A stretch of 49,569 nt of DNA, from contig JAHDIS010000016.1 in assembly GCA_020630695.1 (NCBI GenBank), positions 1 through 49,569 on the forward strand, in the 5' to 3' direction. The stretch comes from Paracoccaceae bacterium. GTDB taxonomy: Bacteria > Pseudomonadota > Alphaproteobacteria > Rhodobacterales > Rhodobacteraceae. Below are positions 46,068-49,569 of this stretch, piece after piece (the stretch's first letter is position 1; each line of letters starts with the position of its first letter). The position numbers were made by a program, and so were the translations under genes. Under the pieces are notes generated by a model. The model worked only from the letters and a program-made list of their open reading frames with translations. It was not told the DNA's origin and did not search any database.

Positions 46068-46736
46068 ATGAGCCAATTGGATGACTTGCAGGGGCGGATC
46101 ACACAGGCCTTGGATCGCGTCACGCGCGCCGTGGACAAGTGGGAACCGTCTGTTTCATCGCAGGAGTTGGAGGCGCTGAAATCCCGCGCCGCCGCAGCCG
46201 AGGCCGAAGCGGCCGCCGCAACTGCGGCAGCAGCGGCGGCAGCCGACGCCATGGCCGAAGCAGAAGCCGCCCGCGACGCAGCCCCGGTGCCCGAACCGAG
46301 CCTTGCGCAAACCAGCGCCTTTGACGTCCCGTCCGCGGGCGGTGCAGACGTGGAAGCGCTGCAACTGGCACTGGAAGACGAAAAACTGGCTAATGCTCAG
46401 CTCGAAGAACGGCTCAAAGCGTTGCGTGGCCGCATCGAAGAAGAGACCGCCGGTCTGAGAGAGCAGGTCGAATCCCAGCGTGAGGCCATGGCCCAACTGG
46501 ACTCGGACCTGCAACGTCTGCGCACCACCAATGAATCGCTCAGACAAACCAATGCGGATCTGCGCGAAGCCAATGCTAAAGGCGTCGGGGAGCCGCATTT
46601 GATCAACAAGGCGATGCTGACAGAGCTGGAAGCTCTGCGCGCCACCCGCAGCGCTGAAGCCGCCGAGGCAAAACTGGTGCTCGGTGCCGTCGAGGCCGCA
46701 ATCAGCGAAGCAGACGAACAGGAGCAGGTGTCATGA
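46068..46736 (+). CDS. coiled-coil protein coupled to zapA
   Basis: A 222-residue protein, largely helical: MSQLDDLQGRITQALDRVT, a long alanine-rich stretch (about 42-75), then coiled-coil segments LEDEKLANAQLEERLKAL, EEETAGLREQVESQRE and LQRLRTTNESLRQ. No enzyme motif was seen. Its stop overlaps the zapA ATG (ATGA), so the two are translationally coupled. The ATG at 46068 follows AAAGGGGGCGG. A role in division-ring assembly with ZapA is likely but unproven. Confidence 0.85.
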   Translation: MSQLDDLQGRITQALDRVTRAVDKWEPSVSSQELEALKSRAAAAEAEAAAATAAAAAAADAMAEAEAARDAAPVPEPSLAQTSAFDVPSAGGADVEALQLALEDEKLANAQLEERLKALRGRIEEETAGLREQVESQREAMAQLDSDLQRLRTTNESLRQTNADLREANAKGVGEPHLINKAMLTELEALRATRSAEAAEAKLVLGAVEAAISEADEQEQVS

Positions 46737-47134
46737 GCCAGATCGAAGTGGAAATCAGCATCGGCGGCCGCACCTTCGAAGTGGCCTGTCAGCGCGGCGA
46801 GGAACAGTATCTTTATTCCGCCGCCAAGATGCTCGACACCGAAGCCGACGTTCTGGTCAGTCAGATCGGGCGCATGCCCGAAGCGCGGATGTTGCTGATG
46901 GCGGGCCTCATGCTGGCAGACAAGACAGCCGGACTGGAAGAGCGCCTGCGCGAAGCCGAAGACCGCATCGGAGCTTTGCAAACCCAGTTGACCGAACTGC
47001 AAAACGCGCCCGCACCCGAACCACACCGGATCGAAGTGCCTGTCATTCCTACAGATGTGACGGACGCTCTGGCCGAACTGGCCGCCCGCGCCGAAGCCTT
47101 GGCCGAAACCGCAGAGGAAAAAGCGGCGGGCTAA
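46733..47134 (+). CDS. zapA: cell division protein ZapA
   Basis: A Z-ring-associated protein that bundles FtsZ. It has 133 aa. The family fold is seen in the N-terminal QIEVEISIGGRTFEVACQRG and YLYSAAKMLDTEAD, followed by ARMLLMAGLMLAD, with a C-terminal coiled-coil (LEERLREAEDRIGALQTQL). It starts by overlapping the upstream coiled-coil gene. A 6S RNA or ygfA often found after zapA in other bacteria is not seen here. Confidence 0.92.
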   Translation: MSQIEVEISIGGRTFEVACQRGEEQYLYSAAKMLDTEADVLVSQIGRMPEARMLLMAGLMLADKTAGLEERLREAEDRIGALQTQLTELQNAPAPEPHRIEVPVIPTDVTDALAELAARAEALAETAEEKAAG

Positions 47135-47155
47135 AAGCCTCTAAGCGGCAACAAA

Positions 47156-47195
47156 AGAAAAAGCGGCCGGGTTTGAATGCCCGGCCGCTTTTCTG
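47156..47195. terminator. bidirectional terminator between zapA and grxD
   Basis: AGCGGCCGGG and CCCGGCCGCT form a perfect 10-bp stem with an eight-base loop, flanked by A- and T-runs. It serves zapA (plus) and the convergent grxD cluster (minus). Confidence 0.9.
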
Positions 47196-47230
47196 TTTCT
47201 CTATTGCCGGATGAACGGCGCGGCGCCGTA

Positions 47231-47593
47231 TCAGGCGTTTGCTTCGCGGATCTTTTCTGCCGCGTCTTTGTCGTAGGCGATTTGGTTTTCTTCAAAAAGC
47301 TGGTCCAGCTCGCCCGAGAGGGTCATTTCCGTGATAATGTCACAGCCGCCCACGAATTCGCCCTTTACGTAGAGCTGCGGAATGGTGGGCCAGTCGGAGT
47401 AGTCTTTGATGCCCTGACGGATCGTTTCGTCAGCGAGCACGTTCACATCGGCGTAGTCGATGCCCATGTAGTTCAGAACACCGGCCACGCGGCTGGAGAA
47501 GCCGCACTGAGGCATAGATTTGGTGCCTTTCATGTAGAGCACCACGTCGTTTGCCTTGATGGTTTCGTCGATTTGGTTCTTTGCGTCGCTCAT
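47231..47593 (-). CDS. grxD: monothiol glutaredoxin, Grx4 family
   Basis: A 120-residue monothiol glutaredoxin with active-site CGFS (MPQCGFSSR, about residue 30). The glutathione/iron-sulfur features are WPTIPQLYVKGEFVGGCDI. It binds a [2Fe-2S] cluster and partners with BolA in iron-sulfur delivery and iron sensing. Its ATG overlaps the stop of the upstream small gene (ATGA), so bolA, the small gene and grxD are arranged as one coupled unit. Confidence 0.95.
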   Translation of the reverse strand: MSDAKNQIDETIKANDVVLYMKGTKSMPQCGFSSRVAGVLNYMGIDYADVNVLADETIRQGIKDYSDWPTIPQLYVKGEFVGGCDIITEMTLSGELDQLFEENQIAYDKDAAEKIREANA

Positions 47594-47847
47594 TGGTCTG
47601 CGTCCTTGGATGCGTTTGATTTTGAATGCGGTACGAATTGGCGGGCGTATTCCTGAGGATCGCGCGGAACCTTCCAGGTTTTGACGTTTCCGCCGCCGAC
47701 GCCGGATTGATAGTCGGATTTTAGGTGGTGATAGCCTTTGCCCGGCTCGCTGCCACGGCGCCCGGGATGGCGCCGCTGTTCCAGCATGGCCAGCGCGACA
47801 ATCATCGCGATGACCAGCGCAAGAGCGATCAGAACAAAGATGTCCAT
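47590..47847 (-). CDS. 85-residue membrane protein between bolA and grxD
   Basis: It begins MDIFVLIALALVIAMIVALAM, one membrane helix, followed by a basic hydrophilic tail (EQRRHPGRRG, then GNVKTWKVPRDPQEYARQFVP). No family name is certain; the WKVPRDPQEYA segment looks conserved in roseobacters. It is coupled to grxD by an ATGA overlap and follows bolA closely. The start could be the GTG at 47850 (one residue longer). Function unknown. Confidence 0.75.
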   Translation of the reverse strand: MDIFVLIALALVIAMIVALAMLEQRRHPGRRGSEPGKGYHHLKSDYQSGVGGGNVKTWKVPRDPQEYARQFVPHSKSNASKDADQ

Positions 47848-47860
47848 CACGCGGTGCCCA

Positions 47861-48097
47861 TCAGCCCGGCACGCGGGTGGTCAGGGCCAAAGCGTGCAAT
47901 TCACCGGCAGGGCCGTCCATCTTGCCCTTGAGGGCTGCATAGACGGCGCGCTGTTGTTGCACGCGGTTTTTGCCACGAAAGCTTTCGTCCTCCACCATGG
48001 CGGACATATGAACACCGTCATCGCCTTCGACGACGATCTTGGCATCCGGGAAAGTCTCGCGCAGCAGGCTTTCGATTTCTTGGCGTCCCATGGGCAT
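47861..48097 (-). CDS. BolA-family protein
   Basis: A 78-residue BolA/IbaG-type protein. IESLLRETFPDAKIVVEGDD, then HMSAMVEDESFRGKNRVQQQRAVYAAL matches the family; the conserved His and the C-terminal helix-strand ELHALALTT are present. BolA forms a [2Fe-2S]-bridged complex with monothiol glutaredoxin, encoded two genes away here. The ATG at 48097 is used; the ATG at 48091 (M3) is possible. There is no strong ribosome site. Confidence 0.92.
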   Translation of the reverse strand: MPMGRQEIESLLRETFPDAKIVVEGDDGVHMSAMVEDESFRGKNRVQQQRAVYAALKGKMDGPAGELHALALTTRVPG

Positions 48098-48194
48098 GTT
48101 GAGTGCCGCCCCCTTCGTATTTGATTACTGTCTACCCAGAGTTAGTGCGCGGGCCCGCCCGGTGCAAGCGGAGTACACAGTGTATCTGTGTCTC

Positions 48195-48977
48195 TTACAG
48201 GGCCAGATCGACCCAGACCGGTACGTGATCCGAGGGTTTGTCACGCCCGCGGATCGCTTTGTCTATCTGGCAATCGGTCATCAGATCGGCGGCCTGCGGT
48301 GTCAAAAGCAGGTGATCGATCCGAATACCGTTCCCGCGCTGCCAAGCGCCAGCCTGATAGTCCCAGAAGGAATATTGCTCTGGTGCCTGATTGCGGGCAC
48401 GGAATGCTTCGGTGAAGCCAAGGTTCATGATCCGCCGAAAGGCGGCGCGGGTTTGCGGCAAAAACAGTGCATCCTCGCGCCAGCTGTCGGGCTTGGCCGC
48501 GTCTTCGGCCTGCGGAATGACATTGTAGTCACCGGCCATCATGGCGGGCATCTCGTCAGCCAACAGCTGTCGCGCGCGTTTTTCGAGACGCTCCATCCAG
48601 GCCAGCTTGTAGTCATACTTGGGGCCGGGCGTTGGATTGCCGTTCGGCAGATACAAACCGCACAGACGGCAGGCGTGTTTGTCGCCGACAACTGTGGCCT
48701 CGATCCAGCGCGCCTGTTCGTCTTCATCGTCACCGGGCAGCCCCCGGGTGACATCTTCGAGCGGAAACTTGCTCAAAATCGCGACCCCGTTGAAGCTTTT
48801 CTGACCGTGGGTCTCGACAATGTATCCTCGGTCTTCGAAAGGCTCGCGTGGAAACGCCTCGTCGATCGATTTGATCTCTTGGCACAGAACCACGTCCGGT
48901 TGTGCTTCATCGAGCCAGTCGGTCAGGGCGCCGATGCGGGCTTTGATGCCGTTGATGTTGAATGTTGCGATCTTCAT
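48195..48977 (-). CDS. xthA: exodeoxyribonuclease III
   Basis: AP endonuclease/3' exonuclease of the EEP family, used in base-excision repair. It has 260 aa: KIATFNINGIKAR at the start with the metal-site Glu in CQEIK, LYLPNG, MAGDYNVIP and the terminal GIRIDHLLL and SDHVPVWVDL, which hold the Asp and His of the active site. It is divergent from the tandem-repeat gene at the window end. Confidence 0.95.
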   Translation of the reverse strand: MKIATFNINGIKARIGALTDWLDEAQPDVVLCQEIKSIDEAFPREPFEDRGYIVETHGQKSFNGVAILSKFPLEDVTRGLPGDDEDEQARWIEATVVGDKHACRLCGLYLPNGNPTPGPKYDYKLAWMERLEKRARQLLADEMPAMMAGDYNVIPQAEDAAKPDSWREDALFLPQTRAAFRRIMNLGFTEAFRARNQAPEQYSFWDYQAGAWQRGNGIRIDHLLLTPQAADLMTDCQIDKAIRGRDKPSDHVPVWVDLAL

Positions 48978-49300
48978 GCGCGGCCTCCCGTTTGCTCAGC
49001 TATCGCGCAGCAGAGGCCCCGGCGCAAGTCAATCGCAGGCGTCTCACCGTAAATGGGTAGGCGATTCGAGGGCGTTAAGAGTTTGCAAAACGCCGATTTT
49101 TTGCAAACTTTTTTTTAGTCCACAAGAAATAGGTCTCTGTGGATAAGGCATGTTTGTGGGGAAGGCCGGAAGCCTGAGACTCAGCCTTGATGTGGACAAA
49201 GCATGTATTAATCAACTTTAACAAGAATTAACTTTTTTGCAAACAAGTTTTCCGTGCAGCGTGAAGGGGTCAATCAACTAACCCAACACGGAGCACCACC
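48978..49300. promoter_or_regulatory. AT-rich motif-dense region before the EMFTSWSGP repeat gene
   Basis: 323 bases without a supported gene. The palindrome TTTGCAAA occurs three times (49082, 49100, 49236); two lie in identical TTTTTTGCAAAC 12-mers. TTAA occurs at 49208, 49218 and 49228, spaced exactly 10 bp. A perfect reverse DnaA box (TGTGGATAA, 49138) and a weaker one (TGTGGACAA, 49191) are seen. CTGAGACTCAG (about 49174) is a short palindrome. The cluster looks like a regulated promoter for the downstream gene. Confidence 0.55.
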
Positions 49301-49569
49301 ATGTCTGCACAACTCAAGCACATCAGCCGTCAACAACCCCTCAACACCACGACCAGCGCCAGCGCTCTGACCGGCGAAAGCGTGGAAATGTTCACATCCT
49401 GGTCTGGCCCCGAAATGGGCGACATGAACGACGGCGCAGCGACCGAAATGTTCACGTCGTGGTCTGGCCCTTCGGCTGGCAACACTGACGCTGGCGACGC
49501 GGTTGAGATGTTCACATCGTGGTCCGGCCCTGCGGCAGGCAACACCGATGCGGGCGACAACGTCGAAGC
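49301..49569 (+). CDS. tandem-repeat protein with EMFTSWSGP units (3' end outside window)
   Basis: The frame is open from the ATG at 49301 (ACGGAGCACCACC upstream) to the window end. Residues 1-27 form a leader (MSAQLKHISRQQPLNTTTSA), then 20-residue units begin at 49382, 49442 and 49502, and a fourth at 49562: VEMFTSWSGPEMGDMNDGAA, TEMFTSWSGPSAGNTDAGDA, VEMFTSWSGPAAGNTDAGDN. The core EMFTSWSGP is invariant while the rest varies. There is no signal peptide and no family recognised. The layout suits a multi-core peptide precursor or a repeat protein. Function is not assigned. Confidence 0.7.
   Translation, partial: MSAQLKHISRQQPLNTTTSASALTGESVEMFTSWSGPEMGDMNDGAATEMFTSWSGPSAGNTDAGDAVEMFTSWSGPAAGNTDAGDNVE
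49382..49569 (+). repeat. 60-bp tandem repeats (20 residues) encoding EMFTSWSGP cores
   Basis: Units at 49382-49441, 49442-49501 and 49502-49561 plus the start of a fourth at 49562. Codon-level variation (ACA/ACG, TCC/TCG, GGC) with a fixed peptide core shows selection on the protein, not recent DNA copying. Confidence 0.85.

Noticed and set aside
47135-47230. 6S RNA expected behind zapA
   Set aside because: Only 96 bp lie between zapA and grxD, nearly all taken by the terminator hairpin; no 6S-like long stem is possible.
49330-49560. Minus-strand frame across the EMFTSWSGP repeats
   Set aside because: It only mirrors the 60-bp repeats. The plus strand has a start codon with ribosome site and a constant peptide core.
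1-49569. Insertion sequences, integrases, prophage or plasmid genes
   Set aside because: No transposase, integrase or phage structural motif was seen in any frame, and no flanking inverted repeats typical of IS ends.

Overview
The window is about 49.6 kb of GC-rich, gene-dense bacterial chromosome. Protein content points to a marine Rhodobacteraceae (Roseobacter-type alphaproteobacterium): S9 with the long acidic N-terminal extension, the alphaproteobacterial F1-ATPase zeta inhibitor (DUF1476), a DUF1127-like mini-protein, a CoA-acylating methylmalonate-semialdehyde dehydrogenase, a Hint-domain RTX giant, and BolA next to a monothiol glutaredoxin. The genus cannot be fixed from the sequence alone. 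No phage, insertion sequence, CRISPR array or rRNA operon was seen; there is one tRNA (Leu-CAA).

Layout. 1-9.2 kb: the end of rpsI; a secreted metallophosphoesterase; a surface-modification group (GT2-type glycosyltransferase, sulfotransferase, PlsC-like acyltransferase); murI; argC; a YbdK-type carboxylate-amine ligase with a small conserved partner. 9.3-14.5 kb: mmsA and a LysR regulator, separated by a translationally coupled pair (FAD oxidoreductase, then glycosyltransferase plus TPR). 14.5-18.7 kb: CBS protein, coaD, a DUF1127-like protein, gap copy 1 with its 47-aa membrane companion, a yqaA-dsbB pair and tRNA-Leu. 18.7-23.9 kb: a long structured non-coding leader and a 1440-residue Ig-like/RTX/Hint protein. 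23.9-29.1 kb: a MobA-like nucleotidyltransferase, a FadL porin, an EamA transporter, the zeta inhibitor, and a TerB-DUF4261 pair. 29.1-33.4 kb: purC, purS and purQ, with a secreted serine protease/beta-helix fusion sitting between purC and purS. 33.4-36.6 kb: a DctB/DctD-type two-component system. 36.6-45.8 kb: gap copy 2, a DUF808 protein, hflK-hflC-DUF2065, glutathione reductase, an M15 peptidase and transketolase. 46-49 kb: a coiled-coil protein coupled to zapA, then bolA-hyp-grxD and xthA. The window ends inside a gene built of 20-residue tandem repeats with the core EMFTSWSGP.

How the parts fit together. Two GAPDH paralogues and transketolase serve triose/pentose phosphate metabolism. 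Both gap promoters carry similar LacI-type palindromes, and the two enzymes differ at the residues that set NAD versus NADP preference. purC/S/Q belong to purine synthesis. BolA and the CGFS glutaredoxin form an iron-sulfur/iron-sensing pair. ZapA and its coiled-coil partner belong to division. HflK/HflC form the membrane-protease regulator.

The most unusual items are: the truncated EMFTSWSGP repeat gene with its AT-rich, motif-laden upstream region; a DctD-type regulator that has lost the sigma54-contacting GAFTGA loop; the protease/beta-helix fusion inside the purine cluster; a near-identical 200-bp internal duplication in the RTX giant; and the hairpin-rich leader in front of that giant. 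All calls are read by eye from sequence and family knowledge; no database search was run.
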